From: Lentinula raphanica
Lineage: Eukaryota; Basidiomycota; Agaricomycetes; Agaricales; Omphalotaceae
Direction: 5' to 3'
DNA length: 64,000 nt
Assembly (NCBI GenBank): GCA_027919835.1
Contig: JANVFP010000035.1
Location: 310,001 to 374,000 of the forward strand
This document shows, piece by piece, positions 10,832-22,654 of the stretch; the first letter of the stretch is position 1; the number at the start of each line of letters is the position of its first letter. The notes beneath the pieces were generated by a model that worked only from the letters and a program-made list of their open reading frames with translations, was not told the DNA's origin and ran no database searches. Both the position numbers and the translations under genes were made by a program.

Positions 10832-10967
10832 GGGGCTTCAGAAAACGGTCGGCTCATTGACTCTTATAGGGTTTTGGAATGCCGGTGATGATATATGATA
10901 GGCGATATCTGGGCGATATTGCAAATTTTCGGCAGTGCTCCGTCGGAGTCTAATCGAACCAGCCAGC

Positions 10968-11627
10968 TAGTGCTGTGCCAGAAAGTCTTGTGTTAATAAC
11001 AACCGAGTTTTTAGCATGTTATTAACACTGTAAATAACATTTTTAACACAGACCTCTAAAAGTTCCTGCTAGAAAGTGCTAGAAACTCTAAGTCAGCCAG
11101 AGTGAGTACTAGGTGTTGGCAGAGTTTATCTCACCTCCCAATGAGAGCTATCTTACTATTAGACGGTGATGTGCTGACTCGGTCCAAAAACCCTGGGCAG
11201 TGGGCAAGGCAAAGTCAAGCCGTGATGCCAGATTGGTTGGCCCTGCCCGGCTTCAATTTTCTAAAACTATTGGCCGGGATTATTATTGATGTACCTTCGG
11301 CGATACTTGAGCTTGATAGTATGCCAGCCAACCTTTAGTGCCAACTCAAAGTTGAAACACTTGCTGGTCCTGTCAGTGGCAGCACAGTTGAAGCTAATGA
11401 CATGGAGGAAGATGATGATTGAGATGTTGATATTCCTGGCATCTTACTTTGTAGTTTTAGCACTTCTTAGCATTTATAACATGTCATTTACTGTTTCTGA
11501 CAAGTTTTTAGCAGCTAATAACAATTTTGTTAAAAACATGTTAATAACCTATGCTAAAAATGGTCCAAACTTGTCCGAATTTCTAGCAGTTAATAACAAA
11601 CCCAAAATAGTTTCTGGCACAGCGCTA
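10968..11627. mobile_element. hAT-type non-autonomous element (MITE) with perfect 8-bp target duplication
   Basis: The left end TAGTGCTGTGCCAGAAA (10968) matches the reverse complement of the right end (TAGCGCTGTGCCAGAAA, ending 11627) with one mismatch. CAGCCAGC flanks both sides (10960-10967 and 11628-11635), an 8-bp duplication as made by hAT transposases. The 660-bp interior is rich in GTTAATAAC-like repeats and encodes no transposase. The empty site CCAGCCAACACC survives in the other duplication unit near 14871, so the insertion came after the tandem duplication or occurred in this copy only. Confidence 0.88.
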
Positions 11628-12693
11628 CAGCCAGCCAACACCTTCCTTCCTTCCTTGCATCTATAAGTATCTTCATATTCCGACTGAAGAGGCGATAACA
11701 TAGTTGCGAAGGCAGTTCAAGGCAGCAAGATGAAACAAATGAGGAGTTCATAGAAGCTGGCAAGGTTGTGAAAAAGGGCTAAAAAGCGTCGTGACTGAGT
11801 CAGTGAGAGAAATCTTCGGCTAACAGGAAGATGTGTCGAGTCTTGCCATGGAGTCACAGCATCTCTCCTTCCCTCCATGCCTCAGTGAACACGTTCTTTG
11901 AGCCTTGTCAGCCTCCGAGCTGCGTTCTGCATGTACATTGTAGCGTCAGCTCACCCGACTCGGATATGTACACGTCGTTGACCCGTTGATTCCGTCTCTC
12001 GTTCCATCCGCGCCTTCATATCGGAGTCCAGAGACTATGAGTCTCAAAGGAACATATGTCGGCATGAGGGGACAGGTTACAGCAGGATTCAAGGTCAGGT
12101 TACACATGTGGTGGACAAAAGAAAGCGAGCGAACCCCTAGTTGATGTAGCCTTTACCGAGGCAGAATCATCTATACCTCTTGACACTAACGAGTTGTTCC
12201 TACCATTGTTCAAGATATTGTAAACATTTCTCATTCCATCAACCTCTGGACGCCGCTCATCAGTAGATTAAACATGAAAACTACTCACTGACGATTGACC
12301 TTCATTCGTCCCAATTGTCGTATTGACTGAGGTATGCCTTACAAAGTCCCCATCCACCAGGCAATTCCCGATCCCCTTCTTCAAGCTCAAGCAACGTGGA
12401 CTCGGAATTGCGATGTAATGGCGACTCAGCTGAGATGATGGACGCTGCAAGAATGGGTTGACGAACTTGAAGCCTGAAACAACCCGCTGGTTCCCAGCAC
12501 TCATAGAATCACTCAGGATACTTTAGAGATTGGGCATAGAGAGATACATAGCAGAAGGCTGGCATGGTTTTATCTCACAAATCGGGGTGTTGAGTACATA
12601 TACTTGCCGGGAGATGGAACTGAGTGTCCGGCGCTGTCTTCAACTTTGACGGTGTTATAATCTCTGGCTCTATATAGCATACTAAAAACTCTG

Positions 12694-13989
12694 TCAGAAC
12701 CTGAACGTACTATCTTGACAGCTAGAGTCGTACCCATCATTCTTGTCATCAGCTAGATAGATATGGATCATATCCAGTTCTTCCAACACGAATTCATGCT
12801 TGTTCGCGCGCTCCACCCTGTCGAAAATTTTATCATATTCGGTCTTGAAGCGTAGGTTGCGATATATTTCGGACTGTTTGATTTGTTGAATTCGTTTGTT
12901 CAATCGGTGAGCCTCTGTGATATGCGATACGAAGAGATATCACTATGAATAGTATCATGGCACCGGTCAATATGTCACAAACCTGTAGCCAGAATGAAAT
13001 AAGCATTAACCAACTTCCTAGTCTTCTTCGGATTCTGAGCTGAGAAATTGAGCGCTTCCTTGAAAAGTTCTTGTAAATGATCTCGAAAAGCCGCGCTGGC
13101 GCCTTGGTAGAAGTTGGATTCTTTGATACTCGTCATCCTTGGTGTCAGGGGACGGATATCTGCATTCGAATGCATAAGCTTTGATACTCTGGCGACTCTG
13201 AGAGATCATACTCACTTGGCTTGTTCGGTGGCAGAGGCTTTATCTCCAGCCTGTACAACATGTTATCCTCCACATTGACCACTTGATGTCCATATTTCTC
13301 ATTCCATTCCAGGAATGTCATTACTCCCGGATTGGGGTTGCCATGAATCGCTGCAGGTATCCAGGACTCGGGCTTGGTGACAGTATTCGGGTTTGAGTGT
13401 TGCCCTTGTGGCACCTGTTGAGGTCTAGAAGAAGCTGGATGTACGACCGGAGGCTCCTGACGATGTGGAGGCTGCGTCACATGTTGGCTGCCACCTGCGC
13501 TCTCTGCAGGTACTCGGACGGTGTTTGTAGCTGAATGTTGTTTGTAGTGATCATAGCTGAGAGGCGGCGCTGGAGGTACTACTATCGGAGGCAGGGTCTG
13601 TCTGTGAGACTGAGTCACCTCCGAAGTTGGCTGTTCCTGTGCGGGATGAAATCGGGTCGGAAAACCAGACGGCGGTCCCGCTGGAGCTACCAGTGGTGGT
13701 TCGAGGGTAGCTGGAGGATAAGAAGAAGGATTCGTCGGCACTCGTGGGTTCTGGTCCATGCGCTTGCTCACAGAAATCTCTCTCCCAATCGCTTCAGGAA
13801 GAATGAACATCAGCTCGAGTTGGGGTAGAATCAAGACTCGAACGCAATACCTGCAGGAGAAGCCTGGGTGTGAACATCGATAGCTGACGGCAAAGTGGAA
13901 ATGACATCGTTCGGAACAGGGAGAGCAAGAACTGCGATCCCAACGGCGGCAAAGAACATCGCAGCGCTTGTGAAACGGAAAAGAAACAT
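12694..13989 (-). CDS. Secreted-protein family A, member A2
   Basis: Exons 13989..13851, 13791..13216, 13159..12983 and 12914..12694 give 370 residues, with three phase-1 introns at the same places as in A1. A signal peptide (MFLFRFTSAAMFFAAVGIAV) ends before LALPVPND. It has a Pro-rich linker, the shared block WIPAAIHGNPNPG with EWNEKYGHQVVN, then two helical modules: SIKESNFYQG ... LVNAYFILAT and QIKQSEIYRN ... DMIHIYLADD. It differs from A1 mainly by a longer linker and a short C-terminal extension. A1 and A2 are tandem paralogues that keep nearly identical signal peptides while the linkers diverge. Function unknown; secretion is predicted from the N-terminus. Confidence 0.8.
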
Positions 13990-14092
13990 TGGAAATAGGA
14001 ATAATCAGAGATGAAGTTAAGTGGTGGTGTTTGTAGAACGACAAGTCGTATCAGCTTTCGGAGTGAGTTAAAGGGCGGAAATGGCGACCTTT

Positions 14093-14106
14093 GGAGACCA
14101 GCTCTG
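14093..14106 (-). promoter_or_regulatory. Family A leader motif before A2
   Basis: Sense strand CAGAGCTGGTCTCC, about 105 bp before the A2 start codon, embedded in a longer block shared with A1 (GACCTTTGGAGACCAGCTCT on the + strand). Confidence 0.7.
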
Positions 14107-14164
14107 GGGGCTGAATCGTCGGCCCATCTATTCTTATGGGTTTTGAAACGCTGATAGTGATGAT

Positions 14165-14790
14165 ATATTCCCGATACCCTTTAGGGTTAAGGGTTTTAGG
14201 GACCCTCCTCCTTGGATTTACAACGTTTGAGCATCGGCCCGCTTTTGATCCGTACGACGTTCCGGTTGCACCGCTTTCTACTTTCAACGGTTTTGTGCCC
14301 TAGTACGGTCTACCTACTCTTCATGTTTAGAGTCCATCATCAATCTTATATTCTCATACTGTACATGAATATTGAGTACAACCGCTATGCACAATGCACA
14401 TCTGTCCAAGTCATCATCATCATCAGATTTATGCCCATTGCCCTCAAGAGTCAACATTGCCCCATGTCAGCCCAGTGTGCATGTTCAATTTCACCAGAGC
14501 AATCCCTTTGTGCTTTGGCCTATCCAGTATGTCTTGATTCTTTTCACTCTCAGTCAGCCCAAGCCAGATGCATCATCATTGTGACGTTGTCCATCCATGG
14601 ACCATTAATTGGGTGCAAAGCTTGCTCTGGTGCTTATTGCATGTTGGTAGCTGCCTCTTATGTCCCCTTCAAAACTGTAGCTCTCCACTGTATCATATGT
14701 TATGCATAGAAAGCACTGTAAGCTAGACTCTGGAGGGTAGCGGGCTGTGCCGCTGGTCGGCCTTACCGGTTATATTATCCACTATCATCG
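14165..14790. other. Unit-specific insertion with telomere-like repeats at its edge
   Basis: Unit 1 reads directly from GATGATATATGA into GATAGGCGATAT, whereas unit 2 has about 620 extra bp between the corresponding points. Its left edge contains TTTAGGGTTAAGGGTTTTAGGG-like sequence (14180-14201), three imperfect TTAGGG units. The ends share weak TACCCT similarity in inverted orientation. I see no transposase or convincing gene, and the exact ends are uncertain. Confidence 0.45.
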
Positions 14791-15495
14791 ATGATAGGCG
14801 ATAGGCCATATATATTGTAAATGATTCTGTTTCGACTTTTCTGGTTTGGCAGTGATCCATCGGAGTCCTTGAAGACCAGCCAACACCTTGGCAACAACCT
14901 GCTTGCATCTATCTTCTCACTTCAACTTGGAGAGGCGATAACATCGATACGAGGGCAGGAGTTCGAGGAATTATGATGGAACATATGGGGATTTCAAGAA
15001 TGAACGTCTAGGAGAGGTTGGAATCGGAGAAGTGTGTACTGTGGGTCTGCAAAGGTCTGTAAGGAGTCGTGACAAAAAGGGTTAGTGAGAGAACTCTTCG
15101 GCTCATTATTAGGAAGATGTGTTCATGTGAACTTTTATTATCGTTATCAACCGCTCGCTGCATTAGGGTACAGCATTCACCGCAGGGGCTCAGCAATGGT
15201 CGACCTTGGGTTCGGATCTGTTCTAGTTGGGCGACAAAGATAGAAACCTTACCTGCAATAGCTAGCCTCTGTTTGCCCTCAGCCTCCTCCAACCCTTCTT
15301 CTATCTCTCCTTCCCTCCATACCGCGGCGAGCATGTTGTCCGAGCCTTCTCAGCCTTCAAGCGGAGTTCTGTATGCGTAGCGTATGATCTGAGTTATCTA
15401 GAAGTAGTCTATATCGTTCAGCGCTCGCAGTTCACCCGATATACACACCTCGTTAACCCGTCGATTCCTACCGTAACCTGACCTTCATACTGCTC

Positions 15496-16500
15496 ATTGT
15501 TCATAAGAACGGAAGAATCCGTCTTGAAAAGATTCAAAGTCTCATCATTTTTGTGTGAGAGGTTGGGCGCCGGGACACTGCGGGGCGCCAGCGAAATTCC
15601 TTGTGGATTTTGAGAACTTCCAAGGGACTGACCGACGAGACGGAGCTGTTCGCATGGTCAGTAAACGCGAACAAGAAGTTAGAGAGGAGCGTATGTGATC
15701 GTACCCCTTGACGCACTGAGTTCTCTTCGCGCCTCCCTTTGCAACTATTACCCTCGTCCAGATAGCTAATGGTAGGGCACTATGTTCTCGAAAGTCTACC
15801 AGCGGATAAGAGTAGATAAGTGATATCGAATGTTGACGACGACGCAATGGAGTGCACGAGACTTGGGAAGCTGAATTTGATGGTGAATAGCCTCGTATCC
15901 GTCTTCCAGCTCACAAGGAGTAAAACACGTTTGTGCAGACGGTGAAGACCGAGTACGATGGTCATCAACAGCTTCTTCCAATGTTTCAAGAAATCAGGGG
16001 AGATGTGTATTCGGTGGATGGCGTAGTTAGGTGATGATGCATGATGGCTTCAAGACAGAGGGTCCTAATGAGTTGCTGTGTAAGCTCCTTGCATGTATTT
16101 TCGAAATCCTCTGCCTAATGTGGTGTCCGTCTGATCGACGAAAGGGGCGGTCCTCATACACAGCAAGGAAATTGGGTGTATGCCCTGGGTTGGCCTGGCG
16201 CGTGGAAGGAAAATTTGAATCAAGCCCGACGAGCTCAGTAGCAAGGATGAGGTGTTAACCTTTGCAGGTCACTAGTTCGAAGTGAAGAGGGAGGGAGGGC
16301 CGTGATCTTCGAGTAGAATGACGGCGACAAGAAAGGTTGAAAAGATAAGCGCTCAAAGCGCCTATCATTCTAGGTTTCGTAATCTTATCCGAGAGCATAG
16401 ATGATCGATGATAGCTTGACTCCCTCACCTTGCGGAAACACTACTTGATCTAAGTTCATGCCACATCGAAAGAAGAACTATATATGAAATCAGTACGACA
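15496..16500. other. Intergenic stretch
   Basis: About 1 kb without a supported gene. Short open frames on both strands lack recognisable motifs or plausible exon structure. An AGCGCT motif lies at 16348. Confidence 0.5.
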
Positions 16501-18153
16501 TCAGTTTACTGCCTTTGACTTTCCCTTTCTGTCTCTTATGCCCTCTGCTTCATCATCCTCCTGAACATGAACGAAGGCTTCTGCTGCAGAACTATCAGAT
16601 ACCAACATTGCCGTAGACATGTTCTTATGTCTAGTACCAGTACGATCGGGAGCATCAACACGAGTGTCTCTCTGAGTACTCAAGCGGTCTTTTGCCATGC
16701 GACTGTTGGACCATAGGGGACTTGGCGGATAATCTTGAACTGATTGCGGAATGGCTTCAAATCTACAGTTGATAGACTGATCGTCGAGATCTTTATAGTT
16801 GAGTATTAAGACAGCCACTTGAAAGAAGCTGCTCATGAACAGCGTCAAGAAGGGATTTGCTGACTGCCCATCACGCCAGATGAGCACAAACGGCGCGAGG
16901 ACGTTGAATATGCAGAGAGGACCCATTACCAAGAAGTTATATCTCTGCTGTGTGGGATTTGGCTGCAACCGGGTTTCAAAACCAGATTGGATCATCGCTG
17001 TAGGAACTTTGAAGTCGATAAAATATGCTCGTCGATAATCGATTGACGTTTCTCCGGGTTCCTTTTCACTGACGGAGAGGCGTAGGAGGGTACTTTTGCT
17101 GTCCGCAAAATCCTGGTGAGGATCTGTGTTGGTGTAACATTGGAAGGATGAGAATATACCTTCCTTCCCAAGGATATCTGGCCACCGTTTACCAATTTTG
17201 GCCTTTGTGATCTTTGGCCACAGCCAAGCTGCAAACCGGAAAACAGCGTGGGCATGATACATCTTCCCCATGCAATTCAGGACCCGATTCCGACATTGTA
17301 TCTGCTCGCGTCGAGTCCAGGGGGTCCCATACGTTTTCGGGGCTGCCCATGAACAGACTCCTTTATAATCGAGGGAATAGGTCAGAACACTTGATACCTG
17401 CCCAACAACCAATAACCAGCGTCCGATGTCCCCAACTATCAGGAAAGCTTTGGTCACATTGTCTTCGAATAAGAAGAGAACGACGAAAACGTGGAAGAGT
17501 ATGACCACAATGGAGGATGCCAGGAAGATCGCAAAACGTGCGACAGCAAGTGCCGCAGTATCAATCAAGCATTCCCTCGACAGAACAACCGTATGTCCTG
17601 CTTCTCGAGGTTGTCGCCCGAGCAGATAAGGATAGATCCAATGGTTTGAGTTTGGAGCAAAGTATACGAGGCCATCCACCTGACTCAAACCTTCCTCAAG
17701 CTGCTGGGATGTCTTCCGACCACCACAGCTCCATCTGACTCTAAATCTCCCTGAACGTGAAACAGCGTTCCCAATATCCAGCCAATTGGCACGATAGGCA
17801 AGATCCCCTGCCCCTCTCCGGGCAGGTTCCCATCCCTTCGTATGGATGAACCCTATTCGCGCCATTCGGATTCCCAAGTGATAGACTGAGCTGCGGGGTC
17901 TAGGGTAACAGACATTGACTCCGTAGACATTGATCCTCTGCGTATGAAACTCTAGATTGAAGAAGGGGATTTGGAGGTCGGGGTAGCAGAGGTTGAGCAA
18001 TCCGTAAAGAAGTAGAGGACCGATAGTCTGGTCGACTAGTGCGCATACACTGCGTGCTATAGAGTCTATACCGGTTACTCCGCCATAAGAGCCAGCGGCT
18101 AGTGGTATGCTTTGAGCAAACAGAACGATGGCTGAAAAGACGTTGCTCGTCAT
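16501..18153 (-). CDS. Hypothetical multi-pass membrane protein, single exon
   Basis: One uninterrupted frame of 550 residues, exceptional here because nearly all other long genes have introns. Hydrophobic segments occur near residues 5-20, 35-55, 205-235 (IFLASSIVVILFHVFVVLFLF), 240-262 (LLVVGQVSSVLTY), 405-425 (PLCIFNVLAPFVLIW) and 428-450, separated by a large hydrophilic loop (about 265-400). The C-terminal 90 residues are polar and acidic. I recognise no family or catalytic motif. Basidiomycetes have many such orphan polytopic proteins. The start ATG at 18153 is the first in frame and begins a hydrophobic N-terminus. Confidence 0.7.
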   Translation of the reverse strand: MTSNVFSAIVLFAQSIPLAAGSYGGVTGIDSIARSVCALVDQTIGPLLLYGLLNLCYPDLQIPFFNLEFHTQRINVYGVNVCYPRPRSSVYHLGIRMARIGFIHTKGWEPARRGAGDLAYRANWLDIGNAVSRSGRFRVRWSCGGRKTSQQLEEGLSQVDGLVYFAPNSNHWIYPYLLGRQPREAGHTVVLSRECLIDTAALAVARFAIFLASSIVVILFHVFVVLFLFEDNVTKAFLIVGDIGRWLLVVGQVSSVLTYSLDYKGVCSWAAPKTYGTPWTRREQIQCRNRVLNCMGKMYHAHAVFRFAAWLWPKITKAKIGKRWPDILGKEGIFSSFQCYTNTDPHQDFADSKSTLLRLSVSEKEPGETSIDYRRAYFIDFKVPTAMIQSGFETRLQPNPTQQRYNFLVMGPLCIFNVLAPFVLIWRDGQSANPFLTLFMSSFFQVAVLILNYKDLDDQSINCRFEAIPQSVQDYPPSPLWSNSRMAKDRLSTQRDTRVDAPDRTGTRHKNMSTAMLVSDSSAAEAFVHVQEDDEAEGIRDRKGKSKAVN

Positions 18154-19345
18154 AATAGCCTAGCTGCGTGATTAGCTGGCAAGTACCACATTCACGGCCT
18201 TCTTATATTAGGAAGAAGTGGCAGTCAGATGAAAATAGACACGACTTTACGCGATGCATTCTCGGACAATGCGGTTGGAGTCCAATGAACATCGAGTTTC
18301 CGCTAATTCGCTGTGGGTATCAGATCGAGGTTTTGAACTGCGGCGACCAAGCTGTCGGCACATAGAGAAGACATATATCGGTGACAACGACGGAATGTAG
18401 AACGGCAGGTCTATATCATGACATAAGATGTAGATTGTTCGAACAGAATGGAACACTTACACAAATGGCAGCTTTATTCAGCTCTTGTACGCTATTCTGA
18501 TCATCGAACTCCCGCAGTGCTCACGATTGGGGTATGTTCTAAGTATACCGAAAAACGACTCTATAGTAATCGACAATGATGGCCTCAAGCCCTGCTATGT
18601 CACTGGAATGGAGACCTGTACATGTTGTTCGAAGTTCACCATATTGATATCCAGTTTGATGAGTGTAAGGGTTCAGATTTGTTTGCCTTGGACCAGAATA
18701 GAGTTTGAGCTGTACACAGCCGTTAAAGCTATCGAGTTTCTGAGAGTGCTGTACATATTCTATCAAAAGATAGAGTTCACCGTGAAATCCTTGTACATAC
18801 TGGGAATACTTGTGGAAGCTATGATACACACGCACTGAGCAATGTGCATTTCTCCTAACTTCTTTGTCAATGATTGCTGAGGTTTGAAGCAAAGGAAGGT
18901 GACACACGTTATAACGCATCTTTAACGAAATCTCGGCCGCTTGGGGAGTATGAGATATTCGGTTTCATGCCGAGCAAGGACGAGGATGCAATCTCTCATC
19001 ATGGGTGCATTTACGACATCAAAAGATTGCCTGATCGTCGAGGCGGTGCGCTGAAAACATGCACACAGTCGATAGCAATCGAAGGCCTTGATGGCTCTAG
19101 CGCTCATCTGATGCACGCTCGATGCATATGTTCTCGGTACCTATAATATGCCATGTTTCTCATCCAGTCGTACATGTTCTGCTGCACAAGTAGGATACTT
19201 TGTCCCATTCGAACTCACATCTCTGTTTCAGATTCACTGCGTCCCTCTTTGACCTCTTCCATTTCCTCATTTTGGGTATCATTCTCAAAACGCGACCTAC
19301 ATCATAAGATCAGCTGGAAAGTCATCTAAGCAGATCCAAGCCTTT
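18154..19345. other. Intergenic stretch between the membrane protein and GH43
   Basis: About 1.2 kb. Short frames at 18539-18919 and 18874-19146 carry no recognisable motif and show no matching exon structure. It probably holds the promoter of the membrane protein and the 3' end of the GH43 gene. Confidence 0.5.
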
Positions 19346-21020
19346 TCAGTCACTCACGGGCCAACCGGTAGAGAAATCCAACAAATTGATGCCGAGCTAT
19401 ACAATGGATCAGTCGCCGAATACTTTGATATGTGGACAGATTCAAAGGTGCTCACCCAGGTTCCAGTAGAGGTATAGTAGTCTAAAATATTATCTGAGAA
19501 CGAAGCAGAGGGAGCAGTAACAGAGAACTCACGATAGACAATAACCACTCCGTCAACATCTGTCATGATATCCTGTCCGCCTGGACCAATGACCTTCGCA
19601 AAGGAGTTGAGACGATGGAAGCAGTTATGAAAACAGGGCCGAGCACATACATCGCCATGACTCTCAAGAACAAGAGTTCCTCCACCATCAGTTAGGGCAA
19701 CGCCATCAGCGTCAACGAAGCCTCCGTCAAACCTAGAGACCAAATCAATGCTTCACCACAATGCCACGCCCAGCATCGATTCGAAATCACATACGTTGTA
19801 GATCTTCCAACACGGATGTTATAGGTACTGGACGTGCCATCGCAGCAGATATCCCAGGAGCTGAACAGATAGTAGAAATCGCCAAATTGGAATATAACAC
19901 TAGCTTCAATGGCGCCGCTGTTGACGAAGCGTTCAGCCAGAGAGTTGACAGTGGAGCCAGAAGGTTTTCCAGTGCTGCTGCTGAGCCTGTATATGTCAAA
20001 GTGAGTTTTTGAAGTCAGTATTATTTGGTAGATAATCTTACATTTCACCCATTATACCATCCCAGAAGCTTCCTAGGGAAAGATACCAAGTCGACCCGGC
20101 TATAAGAGTTGTCAGATACTCCGTCATGCACTTGAAGATCAATGAAATCATCTTCACTAATGAGTAAGTTAGGATCAATAGCCTAAAAGAATGCTCATCA
20201 ATGACTGCTTCCAACTAGGACTTTACCCACTAACGTTGTAAGTATCTCCGGTTTTTGTGGAAGTCACTAGACCTTCATTTGTGAAGCTTCCTGCATGTCG
20301 CTTGAAGGACCATCTCACATTGCCACACCGAGAACTACGCACCTGAGGCCCCAGTAGAGGACTTCGCAAAGAAGATGGCGGACTAGCACGAGTTCAGTGA
20401 GATGATGGCGGCGAAACAAACGAGATGATCACATTTTGTGATCCAAAAGACGAAGCTGCGTAGTAGAGCTGGAGGCATAAGCTGAGCTCGTGGTGAACAG
20501 GTAGTCTTGTTGAAGAACACCTACGTAGAATGTACCGTCCAGGTAGGTACAATCCGGAGCCCATAGATTTCTGCAGTTTTCAAATCAGACTGCTCAGCTT
20601 TCTGATTCTAAACGACTGAGACTGTGATACATACCCGTTAGAGGTTCCAGTGTATGCATCTGTCCAACTAGCACCATCCGGCCATACTAGACCAGCAAAA
20701 GTCCACGCAGTGCGATCAGTGGAGGTGAGGATCTGGATTCCTGGTGCGGTCGCTACATAGCAAGACTAAGATTTCGAAACACATGGATTAGGAGAAGGAA
20801 GAAAGTTCACAGAAAATGAAGTAAGTCCCCGCACTATCTCTGCACATCGTGGGATCCGCGACCGCCGTGTCTCCTAAGAAAACAAAGGTTGGACGGGTGA
20901 GTACGGTGGTTCTAGATGAGACTATCTGAGTGTCTTACCAGTGACGAGACCAGGATTGGGATAAGCATCCACTACGGTGCTGAAGACCGTCGCGAAAAGA
21001 AGTGTAAGCGAAAGGCGCAT
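19346..21020 (-). CDS. Secreted glycoside hydrolase family 43 (arabinanase-like)
   Basis: Fourteen exons (minus): 21020..20939, 20873..20811, 20752..20635, 20570..20525, 20468..20433, 20382..20343, 20290..20235, 20182..20158, 20099..20042, 19986..19795, 19732..19651, 19593..19533, 19481..19456, 19396..19346; 311 residues. MRLSLTLLFATVFSTVVDAY is a signal peptide. Catalytic residues of the five-bladed propeller are in place: Asp 34 (VADPTMC), Asp 150 (YNAIDPNLL) and Glu 202 (GAIEASVIFQFG). Family motifs NLWAPDCTYLDG, LYYAASSFGSQN, STWYLSLGSFWDG and GPGGQDIMTDVDG agree with endo-1,5-alpha-L-arabinanases acting on pectic arabinan outside the cell. The intron density (13 in 1.7 kb) is striking. 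Substrate assignment is by resemblance only. Confidence 0.93.
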
Positions 21021-22654
21021 GAGTAGGGAGGATTCGTTCGTCAGGAATGGGGAATCGTAGAAGACCTTATATGATCTCATGGCATGATGCACCTACAATG
21101 CGGTTTCACGGCTCCCGGGCCCTGGCATTTTGTTGCTTCATGCGTTACCATAGTGCTCTTCCAGTCCACATGCATTTCCTAAATGTACCGTGGACCGCCC
21201 CGAAGGAACTTCGTCAACTGACTATGTTATGATGCTTGCGATTGGTCTTCAAGCCTTAAAAGGGCAGATCAATACTTTGTATCTTTTAAATCGTCCTGTT
21301 AATCTTCCGAATATCAGGCAACCGGAACATAAGCCTGTGATCTTTGTACACCGTTTGAGTGCTCGCTGAGAGACAGGAAGCAGACCATAAGGCTCGCCAG
21401 GACTCAGCTGAGCCCTGAGTAATCGTTAGTGCGTTATATGGCCAGGATGCATGAAAGTGTTGATGGTGATGATACCAGACTGACACTCGCAGAAGGGACC
21501 GTGGGTCGTATCCTTGTGGTCACAAATTATTCCGAGCTGGTACCGAAGGAAGGCGGTAATCCGACTCATCGTGGAACGCGAAACGTATCTCGACTTCGTT
21601 CAGGAACGACATGATACATATCTGCTCAGAGTATTCACGTTCTACGGAGGATACATCAACGATCGATGCCACCGAAGACATTCACAAATGAGACTCACAA
21701 GCAAACCAAAGGGAACCCGGAAAACCAACAGAACCTCCGGATAGAAAAAGAGAACAAGCCTCGATTGAGTGAACTCCTTTCACTTTGACGAAGCTATTCA
21801 CTAGGCACTCAGAAGGAACGACTTCATATTCATTTTGAAAATACTGACTCGCGAGACTATATGATGGTCTACGAGTGTCGTTCGTATGAGCAACCGAGAA
21901 AGCAGAGGAAGCACACGATCAGCCAAGATGGGCCCGCCAGTAGCTACCATCGAATCTCAGCTTCCAGGACGTATAGCCTGTAAAGAAACTCGTGTCAGAT
22001 AGAGACTAAGAACAACCAAAGACAGCTGCTCACCGAGACCAGAGCCTCATTTCCACCATATATACGCGCAAAAGCATGCTCTTCTTCATTGTGTTTGGAC
22101 AAGTGCCTCGCAAGCCTGAGGCAAAATTTGAATGTACCACGAAGAGTTAGAGAGCATTGAAGGAGAGCACATCGTGCGAAACAAACAGTGGTAGCGCCGA
22201 GCGCTAGTGAGCGCTCCGCTTAAATTTAAGCGCTCATCGGAGGTGAACGCTGGAAACTTGTGGAAAGCTGCTGCCCGAAAGCACCGGGAAAGCATCAGAT
22301 TCATAGAACCGTCGTGGGCGTGACGGTGTTGCCAGAAGGAGGGAAGTAGTAGGAAGTAGTACAAAGAAACAGTACACAGAGATGAATGAGAATCGAGACG
22401 TACATACAACAAAACACGGTCAAGAGAGGATCTACATAGACGGTACATAGTAGCGAAATAAAGGCTGAGTAGGGTGATAAACAGTAATGACTGTTTAACA
22501 AGTCTAGTTAAAAAACGAGAAATGTGCCCGAGGAAAGTCCATCAGAGTCCATCGAGATCATCTATAAGGTAAATTTCTAATGTCTACGGATTCACGTTGA
22601 TAGCAGCAGTGACCTGAGCTTTACTCGTTGGGCGAGTAGGAAATAGTATCTCTA
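21021..22654. other. Intergenic stretch with palindromic AGCGCT cluster
   Basis: About 1.6 kb, no supported gene. Near 22200-22235 three AGCGCT hexamers surround the perfect palindrome GCTTAAATTTAAGC. The left part should contain the GH43 promoter. Confidence 0.5.

Larger units (their letters stand above)
9330..12025. repeat. Tandem segmental duplication, unit 1 (contains A1)
   Basis: This stretch is collinear with about 12500-15495. Both units hold a family A gene on the minus strand, the same downstream flank, and an upstream flank containing AGAGGCGATAACAT and TTGACCCGTTGATTCC-like sequence. Identity is clear but imperfect. Unit 1 alone carries the hAT-type MITE at 10968-11627. Confidence 0.75.
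12500..15495. repeat. Tandem segmental duplication, unit 2 (contains A2)
   Basis: Collinear with about 9330-12025, with the same order of downstream flank, family A gene and upstream flank. Relative to unit 1 it lacks the hAT MITE and carries its own extra segment at about 14165-14790. Confidence 0.75.

Noticed and set aside
15008..15334. 108-residue minus-strand frame
   Set aside because: Lies in duplicated upstream flank; the matching region in unit 1 does not keep the frame, so it is not coding.
18539..18919. 126-residue minus-strand frame upstream of the membrane protein
   Set aside because: No motif and no plausible link by splicing to the neighbouring gene.
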